In this document: in pieces, positions 19,837 to 31,814 of the stretch
How positions within the stretch are numbered: position 1 is the stretch's first letter
Layout: every line of letters begins with the position of its first letter
Assembly (NCBI GenBank): GCA_951812725.1
Contig: OX638330.1
Location: forward strand, 5,887,260 to 5,951,259
Length of the DNA stretch: 64,000 nt
Direction of reading: 5' to 3'
Source: an uncultured Caldilineaceae bacterium
GTDB lineage: Bacteria; Chloroflexota; Anaerolineae; Caldilineales; Caldilineaceae
Notes under the pieces: model-generated
What the model was told of the DNA's origin: nothing
The model's input: the letters and a program-made list of their open reading frames with translations, nothing else
The model's database searches: none
Translations under genes and position numbers: made by a program

Positions 19837-21075
19837 ATGCCATTCTCTCCCAAATCAATAAACAGCAAGGCCGTCCATGGCGGCGAAGCCCGCCGCTACG
19901 CCCCGCCCGCCAAACGCGTCACCTCCGCGCCCGTCGTCGGCGGCATCATCCCCAGTATCGGCTACGTCTACGAAGACACCGACCACCTCGACAGCGCCCT
20001 CGGCGGCGACCCCGACCTCTACGTCTACGGCCGCTACGGCAATCCCACCGTGTCCGACTTCGAAAGAGCGATCGTCGAGCTCGAATGCCACGACATGCCC
20101 GACCGCGCCGGCGACCACTTTGCGCTCGCCACCGGCAGCGGCATGTCCGCCATTCACCTCGCCATGTCCGCCTGCGGAGTCCAGTCCGGCGCCACCGTCG
20201 CCGCATCCCAGGACTGCTACGGCGCCACCTATTCCCTCGTCGACAGCCTCTGGCCCCAATACGGCGTCAAAGGCCTCTTCGTCGATGCCACCGACCTCGA
20301 TGCCGTCGCCCAAATGCTGGCCCAGGAGGCGCCCGTCGTCCTCGTCGTCGAAACCATCTCCAACCCGCTTCTCAAAGTCGTCGACATCCCCCGCCTGGCC
20401 CAGCTCTGCCGCGCCCACAACACCCTCCTCCTCGTCGACAACACCTTCGCCACCCCCATGCTCTTTCGCCCGCTCGCCCACGGCGTAGACGTCGTTATCC
20501 ACAGCGCCACCAAGTACATCGGCGGCCATGGCGACGTACTCGGCGGCGTCGTTGCCGCCAGAAACGAGCTGCGTCCCGCCTTCTGGGACTTCCTCAAAAA
20601 GACCGGCGCCAACCTCGGCCCCCACGAAGCCTGGCTCCTCCACCGCGGCCTCAAAACCATGCCCCTGCGCGTAGAGCGCCAGTGCCGCAACGCCGCCGCA
20701 ATCGCCGAACAGCTGCGGAGCCATCCCGCCCTCGCCCACGTGCGCTATCCCGGCCTGCCCGACCATCCCCAACACCAGCTCGCCCGCGACCTCTTCGACC
20801 AGCGCGGCTACGGCGCCGTCGTCGCCATCGAACTCAAAGACGCCGCCCAGCCCGACGTCTTCCGCTTCCTCGAAGCCCTCCAGATGGTCCAACCGGCCAC
20901 CACCGTCGGCGACATCTACTCGCTCGTCCTCTACCCCAGCCACTCCTCCCACCGCGCCCTGTCACCAGCCCAGCGCGCCGCCGTCGGCATATCCGACGGA
21001 CTCGTGCGCCTCGCCGTCGGCGCCGAAGAACCCCAGGACATCATCGCCGACATCTGCGCCGCCCTGGAGAGCTGA
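19837..21075 (+). CDS. Cys/Met-metabolism PLP-dependent enzyme (cystathionine gamma-synthase/lyase or methionine gamma-lyase type)
   Basis: A 412-residue fold-type I PLP enzyme. The Schiff-base lysine is K226 in 'HSATKYIGGHGDV', the PLP-ring Asp is D201 in 'LVDNTFATP', and the phosphate/substrate loop is 'YGRYGNPTVSDFE'. The C-terminal substrate Arg region is 'SDGLVRLAVGAEE'. It would act on sulfur amino acids or their O-acyl precursors by elimination or replacement. The reaction within the family cannot be decided by eye. Upstream is the repeat array; RidA lies downstream, which fits because these enzymes release enamine/imine intermediates that RidA hydrolyses. Confidence 0.9.
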   Translation: MPFSPKSINSKAVHGGEARRYAPPAKRVTSAPVVGGIIPSIGYVYEDTDHLDSALGGDPDLYVYGRYGNPTVSDFERAIVELECHDMPDRAGDHFALATGSGMSAIHLAMSACGVQSGATVAASQDCYGATYSLVDSLWPQYGVKGLFVDATDLDAVAQMLAQEAPVVLVVETISNPLLKVVDIPRLAQLCRAHNTLLLVDNTFATPMLFRPLAHGVDVVIHSATKYIGGHGDVLGGVVAARNELRPAFWDFLKKTGANLGPHEAWLLHRGLKTMPLRVERQCRNAAAIAEQLRSHPALAHVRYPGLPDHPQHQLARDLFDQRGYGAVVAIELKDAAQPDVFRFLEALQMVQPATTVGDIYSLVLYPSHSSHRALSPAQRAAVGISDGLVRLAVGAEEPQDIIADICAALES

Positions 21076-21291
21076 CAGCCGCACAGCACAGCGCCGCCTG
21101 CCGCAAATGCCAGGTTCCCTTCACGATTCCGAGTGAACTACCGGATCCCAGGGCTACAAAAAACGCAAAACCAATGATCCAAGACGCAAAACTATAGACG
21201 TAAGACTACGAAACTTACCCATTGTCTATCTGTAACTGCAGCCCACCGCCAAAGCAAATACAAATAAGTTCAGACAACCCATTATCGGGAT

Positions 21292-21320
21292 TTGACAAGT
21301 CCTGTAGGATAGAATACAAT
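21292..21320 (+). promoter_or_regulatory. Putative promoter for the RidA gene
   Basis: A perfect TTGACA is followed by TACAAT at 17-base spacing, about 99 bases upstream of the start. It lies in the gap 21076-21418, which holds nothing else recognisable. Confidence 0.7.
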
Positions 21321-21418
21321 CTCCGTCAACTTGCACGCATACGGACTTTGACAGGGTTTGCCGTGTGATTGCAAATAATAAAGGATATGGATAAGCGGTT
21401 CCTTCGCTGATACCCTGC

Positions 21419-21799
21419 ATGACACAAACAACCATTCTCACAGAGAAAGCCCCAGCTGCAGTCGGTCCCTACTCCCAGGCCGTCGCTACCGAACATCTGA
21501 TCTTCACTTCGGGTCAGATCGGTATCCATCCCCTTACCGGTCAATTGCGACCAGGCATCGTCGAACAGACCCACCAAGTACTGGAAAATCTCGCCGCCGT
21601 CCTCGACGCGGCCGGTTCCAGCATGGGCCATATCGTCAAAACAACGATATTTCTGACCGACATCGCCGAATTCTCCACTGTGAACGAGATCTATGCACAA
21701 GCCTTCCAGGATGACCCACCTGCACGGAGCACTGTGCAAGTAGCCGCTCTGCCACTCGGCGCGCTCATCGAGATCGAGGCCATCGCTTTGCGCGCTTGA
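21419..21799 (+). CDS. RidA/YjgF/UK114 family enamine/imine deaminase
   Basis: A 126-residue protein of the Rid family, cytoplasmic trimer, hydrolysing reactive 2-aminoacrylate-type enamines. The family blocks 'APAAVGPYSQAV', 'FTSGQIGIHP', 'PARSTVQVAALP' (substrate-carboxylate Arg103) and the terminal 'IEIEAIAL' (E120) are all present, and the length is typical. It has its own good promoter. The start is the only ATG before the conserved N-terminus, though the ribosome site is weak. Confidence 0.93.
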   Translation: MTQTTILTEKAPAAVGPYSQAVATEHLIFTSGQIGIHPLTGQLRPGIVEQTHQVLENLAAVLDAAGSSMGHIVKTTIFLTDIAEFSTVNEIYAQAFQDDPPARSTVQVAALPLGALIEIEAIALRA

Positions 21800-22064
21800 G
21801 AAACATCCGCCGGCGAACTGCAGTACCTTTCCACTAAGAAGACAAAGTCAGTCTTCACTCTACCGCATACCGTTCCGAGTAGTGCAAACCCCTCGCTTGC
21901 ACTGATTAGAGTGTCGAAAAAGCGCGCCCAACGCTGGCAGGACTGCGCTTAACATAATCATTTTCCTTGGAGTTTCGTATCTGTTTCGCGAACCGACGCA
22001 ATTTGCAAACGTCAGAACGTATCTGCCGTTAATGTCTATCTTTATTGGAGGAAGTAAGACAGTC

Positions 22065-23441
22065 ATGTCAAATCAGCAAGCAGTCGCAGTAATGGATCCA
22101 ACCGCAGATTTCTTGTCCGAAGATTTGGACGAGGGGCCGCCCATGGAGGACCACCCCATGGCGCTGCTTCTGCAAGAATTCGACGATTCCTACGTAAACC
22201 AGCCGCAAACAGGTGACATCCGTCATGGCGTCGTTGTCGACAAACGCGCCGGCGAGCTGCTGATTGACATCGGATACAAATCCGAAGGAATCGTCACCGG
22301 CCGCGAGGTCGACCGTCTGGAAGGCGATTTCCGCGATATGACCATCGGCGACGAAGTGCCCGTCTACGTCATGCGCGAAGACCGCGATGGTAACCTCCTG
22401 CTCAGCATCTCCCGCGCCCGAGCCGAAAGTGACTGGAAATACGCCGAAGAACTGCTGGAATCGCAGGACATTTTCACCGGCTCCGTCAGCGGCTTCAATC
22501 GCGGCGGTGTAATCGTCAAAATCGGGCAAGTGCGCGGCTTCGTCCCTGCCAGCCAGTTGAGCAGCGAAAGCCAGTCTCGGCAAATCACCGAAGGCGAACC
22601 CGACAATCGCTGGATGAGGCTGATGGATACCGAACTGCGCATGAAGGTCATCGACCTCGACCGCCGCCGCAACCGCCTTATCCTCTCAGAACGAGTCGCC
22701 ATCCGCGAATGGCGCCGCGAGCAAAAAGAAAAACTGCTCGAATCTCTCGAAGAAAAAAGCGTCTGCGAAGGCGTCGTCAGCAGCCTGGCCGACTTTGGCG
22801 CCTTCGTCAACCTCGGCGGGGCCGACGGCCTCATCCATCTCAGCGAACTCAGCTGGGGCCGCATCAGCCACCCCAGCGAAGTCGTCTCCATCGGCGAAAA
22901 AATACAGGTCATGGTCCTCAATGTCGACCGCGAACGCAAACGCATCGGCCTCAGCCTGCGTCGCCTGCTGCCCGAACCCTGGGAAACCGTCCCCGATCGC
23001 TACGCCGTCGGCCAGGTCGTTCGCGGCATCGTCACAAAACTGGTCCACTTCGGCGCCTTTGCCCGCCTCGACACCGATACTATCGAAGGCTTGATTCATA
23101 TTAGCGAACTGACCGAACGGCGCATCACCCATCCCAGCGAAGTCGTCACCGAAGGCCAGAATCTCGATCTGCGTATCATCCGCATCGATACCGATAAGCG
23201 CCGCATGGGCCTCAGCCTCAAACAGGTCACGCCCGAAGAAGAAGAATCGGTCGAATTCGATTGGGAACCCGTTCCCCTCGAAGAAAATACTGTGAACGAA
23301 AACACTGTGAACGAAAACAAAGCCAGCGAAAATACTGCGAGCACAGAAAACGCTACCGCCGATGAAGCTCCAGCCGCCCAGCAAGCCGAAGCCAGCACCG
23401 TATCTCCCGCAGAACCGGAGGTCGTTGAAGCCGTCATCTGA
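22065..23441 (+). CDS. rpsA: S1 RNA-binding-domain protein, ribosomal protein S1-like
   Basis: About 458 residues with four S1 (OB-fold) domains: about 48-115 ('GVVVDKRAGELLIDIGYKSE'), 130-205 ('GSVSGFNRGGVIVKIGQVRG'), 220-295 ('GVVSSLADFGAFVNLGGADG') and 310-385 ('GIVTKLVHFGAFARL'). An acidic, Asn/Glu-rich tail follows. It would bind mRNA on the ribosome or act as a general RNA chaperone. ATG at 22065 is chosen over 22032 because GGAGGAAG lies just upstream of it. Four domains is fewer than the six of E. coli S1 but common in other phyla. A terminator follows. Confidence 0.88.
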   Translation: MSNQQAVAVMDPTADFLSEDLDEGPPMEDHPMALLLQEFDDSYVNQPQTGDIRHGVVVDKRAGELLIDIGYKSEGIVTGREVDRLEGDFRDMTIGDEVPVYVMREDRDGNLLLSISRARAESDWKYAEELLESQDIFTGSVSGFNRGGVIVKIGQVRGFVPASQLSSESQSRQITEGEPDNRWMRLMDTELRMKVIDLDRRRNRLILSERVAIREWRREQKEKLLESLEEKSVCEGVVSSLADFGAFVNLGGADGLIHLSELSWGRISHPSEVVSIGEKIQVMVLNVDRERKRIGLSLRRLLPEPWETVPDRYAVGQVVRGIVTKLVHFGAFARLDTDTIEGLIHISELTERRITHPSEVVTEGQNLDLRIIRIDTDKRRMGLSLKQVTPEEEESVEFDWEPVPLEENTVNENTVNENKASENTASTENATADEAPAAQQAEASTVSPAEPEVVEAVI

Positions 23442-23508
23442 TCCCTGTCCCGCCTGACGCCAACTCCCATTCGCGCAGGCCGCACCCTCCGAAATACACA
23501 CAATACAT

Positions 23509-23543
23509 ATACGTGCCGGGCCTTTCGCCCGGCACGTATTTTT
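23509..23543 (+). terminator. Rho-independent terminator after the S1 gene
   Basis: A perfect 13-bp stem (ATACGTGCCGGGC with its complement) around a CTTTC loop is followed by a T5 run. Confidence 0.92.
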
Positions 23544-23548
23544 CTGTA

Positions 23549-23578
23549 TTGACAATATATAGCGGCCATCGTTACAAT
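23549..23578 (+). promoter_or_regulatory. Putative promoter upstream of clpC
   Basis: TTGACA and TACAAT are separated by 18 bases, immediately after the S1 terminator. It would give a clpC leader of about 350 bases. The rest of the gap 23579-23933 shows no clear gene or known riboswitch. Confidence 0.6.
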
Positions 23579-23933
23579 GTAATCAGTAGTCAACGGATGC
23601 CCGTATGGCGAGCCATCGCGATCAGTCCGGCCCCCTCGCTCCATGAATGCCGGACCAGTCACACAGTTCGCCAACCCCAGCACGCCAATCGCACCTTAAT
23701 CTTCTTACAGGCGCCGGCTCACTCCCTTTCGCAACCGTGCGCTTGAATTCAATTCCGAACTGTCCGCTGCCATCCCCCCAAGCTCCCGCCATTTGCAGCT
23801 GCCAGAATCTCTGGCGTTGCAAAGCACAGAAACGGAATAATAATTACGGCAGTCAGTTGACGTGTATGGTATTATTGACTCTGCGCGATCGCGTACACGC
23901 AGGCTAAATAACGATTATTGAGGGAACGAATCC

Positions 23934-26546
<2,613 letters not shown>

Positions 26547-26577
26547 CGCCATCTCCTACCGCCCAAAAGATTTCACA

Positions 26578-26610
26578 AAAAAAGAACCCCCGCAAAGGGG
26601 TTCTTTCTTT
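26578..26610 (+). terminator. Rho-independent terminator after clpC
   Basis: A 10-bp stem AAAGAACCCC/GGGGTTCTTT with loop CGCAAA and flanking A and T runs. It can serve both clpC and the convergent gene at 26714-27343. Confidence 0.9.
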
Positions 26611-26713
26611 ATCAACTAGACCTCGCAATTCAACAGACTGCCTCAGAAAACTTCATCTGCCCTAACTTACCAGCAAGACTCTCCACTGACCACTGACCAC
26701 TAACCACTGCAGT

Positions 26714-27343
26714 TCACCACTGGATATGGTTGATAGTGTGGCCAGGGTCTAACGTGAAGACGTAAGGCTTGTCAGTGTCGTATTCATTGTCCGGGTAGTA
26801 AGTACTGACCTTCAGCAGCGTCTTGTCGTTTTCAGTGATGTATTCGATCGTGACCGACTTGCCTGTCAACGGGTTAGTGCCGCTGAAGCTCTCAATCTTC
26901 GGCGAGTCCGGCAGGAATGGGCCGGGCTGTGCGCTGCCGTCCGCGCCGATGTACCAGTACTGCATGCCGTTCGCCACCGAGCAGACCTGCGCCGGCGTGG
27001 CCGCGTGTTTGACGTGGCAGCTCTCCCCGGTATAGACCGGTGTCGTATTCGAGCCGCCATTCGGATCGTCATTTGGACCGCTGTTCGGATCGCCGCCAGG
27101 CCCGGTGGAACCTGGCGTCCCGCTAGGCCCGTTGGAGTTCGGTGGGTTGGGTACAGGTACCGCCGGAAGATGCACGTCATGACCACCGGCAGCGTTGCCG
27201 GCGTCGTCGCAGTGGCCGGGTGTGAGCGTCCCGTCCGGCATTTGGCAATAACCCGGTTGGTTGGGATGCGCGTATGCAGGGGCCGCAAATGCTACCCCGC
27301 TCAGGATGAGTGTCAGGGCCAGAATAATTCGAAAGGTCTTCAT
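26714..27343 (-). CDS. Secreted protein with Gly/Pro/Asn-rich linker, unknown function
   Basis: A 209-residue exported protein. A signal peptide (1-26, cleavage likely after 'APAYA') leads to a His/Cys-containing N-terminal part ('HPNQPGYCQMPDGTLTPGHC'). A low-complexity Pro/Gly/Asn/Asp linker (about 60-105) is followed by a C-terminal domain (about 110-209) with 'YWYIGADGS' and 'YVFTLDPGHTINHIQW'. The start at 27343 is supported by AAGGAGA upstream; the longer frame is not. The last ~60 residues resemble the end of the broken gene at 57421-57743, so this is a repeated exported domain in the organism. No known family recognised. Confidence 0.75.
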   Translation of the reverse strand: MKTFRIILALTLILSGVAFAAPAYAHPNQPGYCQMPDGTLTPGHCDDAGNAAGGHDVHLPAVPVPNPPNSNGPSGTPGSTGPGGDPNSGPNDDPNGGSNTTPVYTGESCHVKHAATPAQVCSVANGMQYWYIGADGSAQPGPFLPDSPKIESFSGTNPLTGKSVTIEYITENDKTLLKVSTYYPDNEYDTDKPYVFTLDPGHTINHIQW

Positions 27344-27589
27344 ACCACGAGTCTCCTTTGTAGTTCCCGCCGGCGTAAAAGTCCTGCTGCCGGTGTCATG
27401 ATAGCAAGACGACGCGTCTGCAGTTCTTGTTCCCAGCCAGTTTCCGTCCGAATTCGCCCCTTTCACACCGTTGTCGTTTAACCCGGGCAATACAGTTGAC
27501 TTCCCTCTGAGCATGATCCCAAAAAAAAGGCCCCCACTCTGGTCTGGCTATACAAATACGTAAACCTCACGCTTGCCTGCCTCACCAGG

Positions 27590-27740
27590 TCCCGTTGACA
27601 ATTGGCCAAAGCCTCTTGGAAGCTGACGAATACAAGCCTTCAGCTACCCTACGTGACCGAAAGGTGACTTCTCTAACGGTCCGCGAACCGGAAAGATGTT
27701 CTTCGTGCCCCTGCACGGACAGAAGGGCGTTCTCCGCGTA
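27590..27740 (+). mobile_element. Partial MITE-like element plus short repeat array
   Basis: The segment CCCGTTGACAATTGGC... through GGTCCGCGAACCGGAAAGATG matches the interiors of the copies at 46486 and 51422 (in the same orientation as 46486). It is followed by CTTCG-type repeat units. The right terminal repeat is not recognisable. The remainder of the gap to 28001 holds no clear gene. Confidence 0.6.
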
Positions 27741-28001
27741 CTTGGTAGTTCACCATTAACTAAGAACTGACGACTAATAACTGCCGTAGAACTGCAGTCC
27801 AGGCATCTGTCACAACTCCTCCTTCAGCCTTCAACCGATTCTCGCGCCTCCCGAAACTTGCAGGCAGCCAGCTGTCAATGTAGTCTCCCTAATGGCAACC
27901 ATCCATCCACCTGCCAAATCCGCCGTTCCAACCTGCACCCCGACTCGTCGCCCAGGTTCTCAGGTACACTTCAAAATCATAAGCAAGTTTGGAAGAGAAC
28001 A

Positions 28002-28241
28002 GTGAATCAAGAAAAAAAGATAGGAAACAAATGGTCACTCTTGCTGGTCCTGATCATTATCGCGGCGTTAGCGCTGTTATTCTTCATGTCTAGTGGAATG
28101 AGCTTACTCCCGATCGACTCGGATCAAACACAAGTTGAACAATTCACGCCCCCGCCCCCGCCTGATGGGCCCCCCCGCCCGCCCGGCTCACCCCCGCCCA
28201 ACACACCCCCGTCCGATCCACCCTCTTCCCCGCCCGACTAA
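28002..28241 (+). CDS. Small single-pass membrane protein with proline-rich tail
   Basis: A GTG-initiated frame of 79 residues: a short basic start, one hydrophobic segment ('WSLLLVLIIIAALALLFFM', about 10-30), then an extracytoplasmic tail that is over half proline after residue 50. GGAAGAG lies just upstream of the GTG. The in-frame extension to 27858 lacks support. No family recognised; the proline tail could partly be repeat-derived, so this remains tentative. Confidence 0.45.
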   Translation: MNQEKKIGNKWSLLLVLIIIAALALLFFMSSGMSLLPIDSDQTQVEQFTPPPPPDGPPRPPGSPPPNTPPSDPPSSPPD

Positions 28242-28311
28242 CCCTCGCCCCAACCCGCCACTACCAGTTGGGGCACCCCGTGTATGTGCCTTTGCCCGCC
28301 CCCCCAACCCC

Positions 28312-28445
28312 CTCAGCGGATCAAAAAGATGCTCTCCGCCCCCCTCCGCGTTCCTCCGCGGACAAAAAAGATGTTCACCGCCCCCTCCGCGCCCTTCCGC
28401 GTTCCTCCGCGGATCAAAAAAGTGTCCTCCATGCCTTCCGCGGAC
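28312..28445 (+). repeat. Repeat array block
   Basis: Units of CTCCGCGGACAAAAAAGATG and CCTCCGCGGATCAAAAA of the same family fill most of the gap 28242-28624 upstream of the reductase gene. Confidence 0.85.
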
Positions 28446-28624
28446 CGAAACCACCCCCACTCCGCCACAACCAAACGCCGCCACCAGAATCAAAGCCTAT
28501 CACTCGAATCCCCGTCCCCCGTCCAGACCCTCCCCGTCCATTTTGTCATTTCCCCCCGACAGACGTATCATAACTATTCCGCAAACAATCTCTTCACAGC
28601 GACTACCATAGGAGCAACCTCCAA

Positions 28625-29512
28625 ATGAATGAACGCGTCGGGTTCGTCGGCCTTGGCATCATGGGACAAGGCATGACCCGCAACCTCCTCAAAGCCGGTT
28701 ACAACGTACGCGTCTGGAACCGCACCTCCAGCCGCATGGACCCACTCGTCGAAGCCGGCGCATCCGCCGGCGCCAGCCCCGCCGATGTCGCCGCCAACTG
28801 CGATATAATCATCGTCTGCGTCAGCGACACACCCGATGTCGAAGCCGTCATCCTCGGCGATAACGGCATCCTCTCCGGCGCCAACGCAGGCTCTCTCGTC
28901 ATCGACTGCAGCACCATCAGCCCCCAGGCCACCATCGACATCGCCGCCCAACTCAACGCCAAAAACGTCAAAATGCTCGACGCCCCCATCAGCGGCGGCA
29001 GCGAAGGCGCCGCCAACGGCACCCTCAGCATCATGATCGGCGGCGACGAAGACCAGGTCGAACGCGCCCAAGGCGTCTTCCAAGCCATGGGCAATACCAT
29101 CACCCACGTCGGCAAACAGGGCGCCGGCCAAACCGTCAAACTCGTCAACCAGATCCTCGTCGTCGGCAACTGCCTCGCCATGAGCGAAGCACTCGTCTTT
29201 GCCCAGGCCGGCGGCGTCGACCTCGAAAAATGCCTCAACGCCGTCTCCGGCGGCGCCGCCGGCAGCTGGATGCTCGCCAATCGCGGCCCCCAAATCATCG
29301 AACGCGACTGGCGCCCAGGCTTCACCATCAACCTCCAACAAAAAGACGTCCGCCTCATCATGCAGGAAGCCGACGCCCTCGGCGTCCCCGTCCTCCTGAC
29401 AGGCCAGATCTTCAGCCTCTACCGCACCCTCCAACAGATGGAGCTCGGTGAAGAAGGCAACCACGCCCTCGTCAAAGCGCTCGAAAATCTCAGCGGCATC
29501 CGAGTCGCCTGA
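28625..29512 (+). CDS. 3-hydroxyisobutyrate dehydrogenase-family NAD(P)-dependent reductase
   Basis: A 295-residue beta-hydroxyacid dehydrogenase. The Rossmann motif 'GFVGLGIMGQGMTRNLLKAG' lies at the N-terminus. The substrate-binding motif is 'DAPISGGSEGAANGTL' (S123-G-G), and the catalytic Lys172 is in 'GAGQTVKLVNQ'. Length is typical. Members include tartronate-semialdehyde (2-hydroxy-3-oxopropionate), 3-hydroxyisobutyrate and succinic-semialdehyde reductases; the substrate cannot be chosen here. ATAGGAGC precedes the ATG. No pathway partner is adjacent. Confidence 0.9.
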   Translation: MNERVGFVGLGIMGQGMTRNLLKAGYNVRVWNRTSSRMDPLVEAGASAGASPADVAANCDIIIVCVSDTPDVEAVILGDNGILSGANAGSLVIDCSTISPQATIDIAAQLNAKNVKMLDAPISGGSEGAANGTLSIMIGGDEDQVERAQGVFQAMGNTITHVGKQGAGQTVKLVNQILVVGNCLAMSEALVFAQAGGVDLEKCLNAVSGGAAGSWMLANRGPQIIERDWRPGFTINLQQKDVRLIMQEADALGVPVLLTGQIFSLYRTLQQMELGEEGNHALVKALENLSGIRVA

Positions 29513-29938
29513 ACCGCGCAGACAACGCCCGTCCGGTCCGGCCTCCTCCCCCATCCGGTCGGACCGCCATCCGCGCCGCACCCACAAGCCCCGGTCTGCC
29601 CCAAATACCCCACTGCCGTTCCTTCTCCCAGTCTTCTTGCCGACGAAAACACATTCCCAGCCCACGCAGCCGTTCACTAAAAACTAAAAACTGCCCTTCC
29701 CTCCCCGCTGCGTCCTGTACGGACCCCATCCCCCAACTGTCCTACACGCCGCCGACTTGCCAACAATCGTAAACTCCCGGCCCTGTACCCCCCTTTCTCG
29801 CATTTATATTAGGTTCCAGATCATATATAGTAGTGTAAGTACATAAGTCAGCCGAACATATCGCCAGCCATTCCCCAGGGAACTGTCTGTGTCTCACCAG
29901 CAATCATTTACTAATCAATACGATTCGCCCTCATAACC
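29513..29938. other. Gene-free gap
   Basis: Pyrimidine-rich to about 29800 with a GTCCGGTCCGG/CCGGTCGGAC partial inverted repeat and an 'actaaaaactaaaaactg' motif near 29678-29694. It then becomes AT-richer (TATATT, ATATATAG around 29807-29832), which could host the promoter of the Fn3 gene. No gene seen. Confidence 0.5.
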
Positions 29939-31453
29939 ATGAAAAAACTATTCCTCTTCCTGTCCCTGGGCACCCTTGCCATCGTCGCCGCTATCGGCGT
30001 GCTCACATTCGCACTCCCTTCAAGCGAGCTCGACCTCGCCTTCCCGCAGGATGGGTCAGTAGCCCACAATCCCGGCTCGTCAGAAGCCCACGACCATCCC
30101 GACGCGCCCACCCTCGCCGCCACCGCCGGCAACGGCCAGATCACCATCTCCTGGCAGACCGTCGCAGGCGCCTCACACTACGAGATCTGGGTGCGGCAAG
30201 GCACCGACCCCTGGACCCAAGCCAACACTACCGCACTGGCAGCCACAGCCACATCCTTTATCCATACCGGCCTGACCGACGGCGAAACATACTTCTACAC
30301 CGCCCGCTCCGCAAACGCATCCGGCGTCAAAAGCCCGTGGTCCCCGCAGGTTGAGGCCACCGTAAACCCCGAACTCGCCGCGCCCGTCTTGACCGCAACC
30401 GCCGGCGTCAACCAGGTCGACATCAGCTGGCAAGCCGTCACCGGCGCCGCCGGCTACGAACTCTGGGCCTGGGAAGAATCCGCCGACTGGGTGCAAATTG
30501 ACGACGGCTCCCTCACCGCCACCTCCTACACCCATTCCGATCTGGACGAAGGTCTGACCTACTACTACCAGATTCGCACCCTCAACAATAACGACAACCC
30601 CGGTCCATGGTCCGATAAGGTGCACGCCACCGTATACGCCGACCTGGACCCGCCCGTGCTCACAGCAACCGCCGGCGACGGCCGGATTTCCATCAGCTGG
30701 CCAACAGTGACCGACGCCCACGGCTACCAAATCTGGACCGCCCAGGACGGCGCCGACTGGGAACAAGCCGACGATGGCTCCCTCACAAGCGCTTCGACCT
30801 CCTTTACACATACCGGCCTTACCTCCGGCGATACCTACTACTACATAGGTCGCTCCCTCACCGCCGCCGGCCATAACGGCCTGTTCGGCCAGCCGGTTGC
30901 AGCCACCGTCCCCGTCACCCTGACCGCGCCCACACTCACCCTGACGCCCAGCCACGCCCAGATCGCCCTCTCCTGGCAGGCCATCACCGGCGCCGACTCC
31001 TACGAGCTCTGGACCTGGCAGGAAGGCGCCGACTGGGTGCAGCTCGACGACGGTTCCCTCACCGCTACCTCCTTCACCCACGCCAGCCTTACCGTCGGCT
31101 CCAGGCACTACTATGCCGTCCGCGCCCTCTCAGACGACGGCACAGAAGGCGCATGGTCCGAATATGTAGGCGCCATCGCAGCCGGTGAACTGCCCACACC
31201 CGTACTCACCGCAACCGCCTCCGGCCCCCAAATCACGATCACCTGGCAGGCCGTCACTGGCGCCGATACATACGAACTCTGGTACTGGATAAGCGGCTCC
31301 GACTGGCAACGCCTCGACGATGGCACACTGGCAGCCACATCCTACACCCATACCGGCCTGACGACCGGGACCACCTACATCTACACACTCCGCGCCCTCT
31401 CCAACGACGGCAAAGAAAGCGCATGGTCGGAACACGCAAGCGCCACCCCCTGA
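29939..31453 (+). CDS. Exported or membrane-anchored protein with five fibronectin type III domains
   Basis: 504 residues. An N-terminal hydrophobic segment (about 4-27, preceded by Lys-Lys) acts as a signal anchor or signal peptide. Five tandem Fn3-like modules of about 90 residues (about 52-145, 150-237, 240-328, 332-420, 424-504) follow, each with 'ITISWQ.V.GA..YELW' and 'YTHTGLT.GTTYYY..RAL' patterns. There is no enzymatic domain and no C-terminal sorting signal. It is likely an extracellular adhesion or spacer protein. The same Fn3 subtype recurs in proteins at 52232, 59009 and 61031. Confidence 0.85.
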   Translation: MKKLFLFLSLGTLAIVAAIGVLTFALPSSELDLAFPQDGSVAHNPGSSEAHDHPDAPTLAATAGNGQITISWQTVAGASHYEIWVRQGTDPWTQANTTALAATATSFIHTGLTDGETYFYTARSANASGVKSPWSPQVEATVNPELAAPVLTATAGVNQVDISWQAVTGAAGYELWAWEESADWVQIDDGSLTATSYTHSDLDEGLTYYYQIRTLNNNDNPGPWSDKVHATVYADLDPPVLTATAGDGRISISWPTVTDAHGYQIWTAQDGADWEQADDGSLTSASTSFTHTGLTSGDTYYYIGRSLTAAGHNGLFGQPVAATVPVTLTAPTLTLTPSHAQIALSWQAITGADSYELWTWQEGADWVQLDDGSLTATSFTHASLTVGSRHYYAVRALSDDGTEGAWSEYVGAIAAGELPTPVLTATASGPQITITWQAVTGADTYELWYWISGSDWQRLDDGTLAATSYTHTGLTTGTTYIYTLRALSNDGKESAWSEHASATP

Positions 31454-31606
31454 CAGGTGGCGTCTGCGTTCTCCCTCCACAACCCGTAACCCAGGCCCGC
31501 ATTCCTCAGTTTCCCTGTAGTCCTATCCTCTGGCCTGTCCGCCGCAAGCGTCCCCACTGTGCCGGGGCGAGCAAAAGTGCTCAATCTCTCCTTATGACTG
31601 TCATAT

Positions 31607-31760
31607 GGGCGGTCGGGCCTTCGGCCCTCCCTTGTGCAGGGGCTGCGCCCCCGCAACGCCCCCCTACAAAAACATGCCTCACCGACCGTGTGCATTCATC
31701 GCAACGTGTCGGCTGGCGAGCATGGCGGCGACTGCAGACCAGTTGCCTCACCAAGAGCCT
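31607..31760 (+). repeat. Palindromic dispersed element, copy 2
   Basis: Its core (31607-31668) is identical in layout to copy 1: GGGCG...CGCCC outer arms and two GC hairpins, then CACCGACCGTGTG. Similarity to the other copies continues to about 31760. Confidence 0.85.
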
Positions 31761-31814
31761 GAAAGTCTCCAAGGACGACTGGCTGGTCAAGTACCGTCGC
31801 TTAATAGTCAAAAA

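Noticed and set aside
19419..21197. 592-codon plus-strand frame over the PLP enzyme
   Set aside because: Arg/Pro-rich out-of-frame reading of a repeat array and the PLP-enzyme gene.
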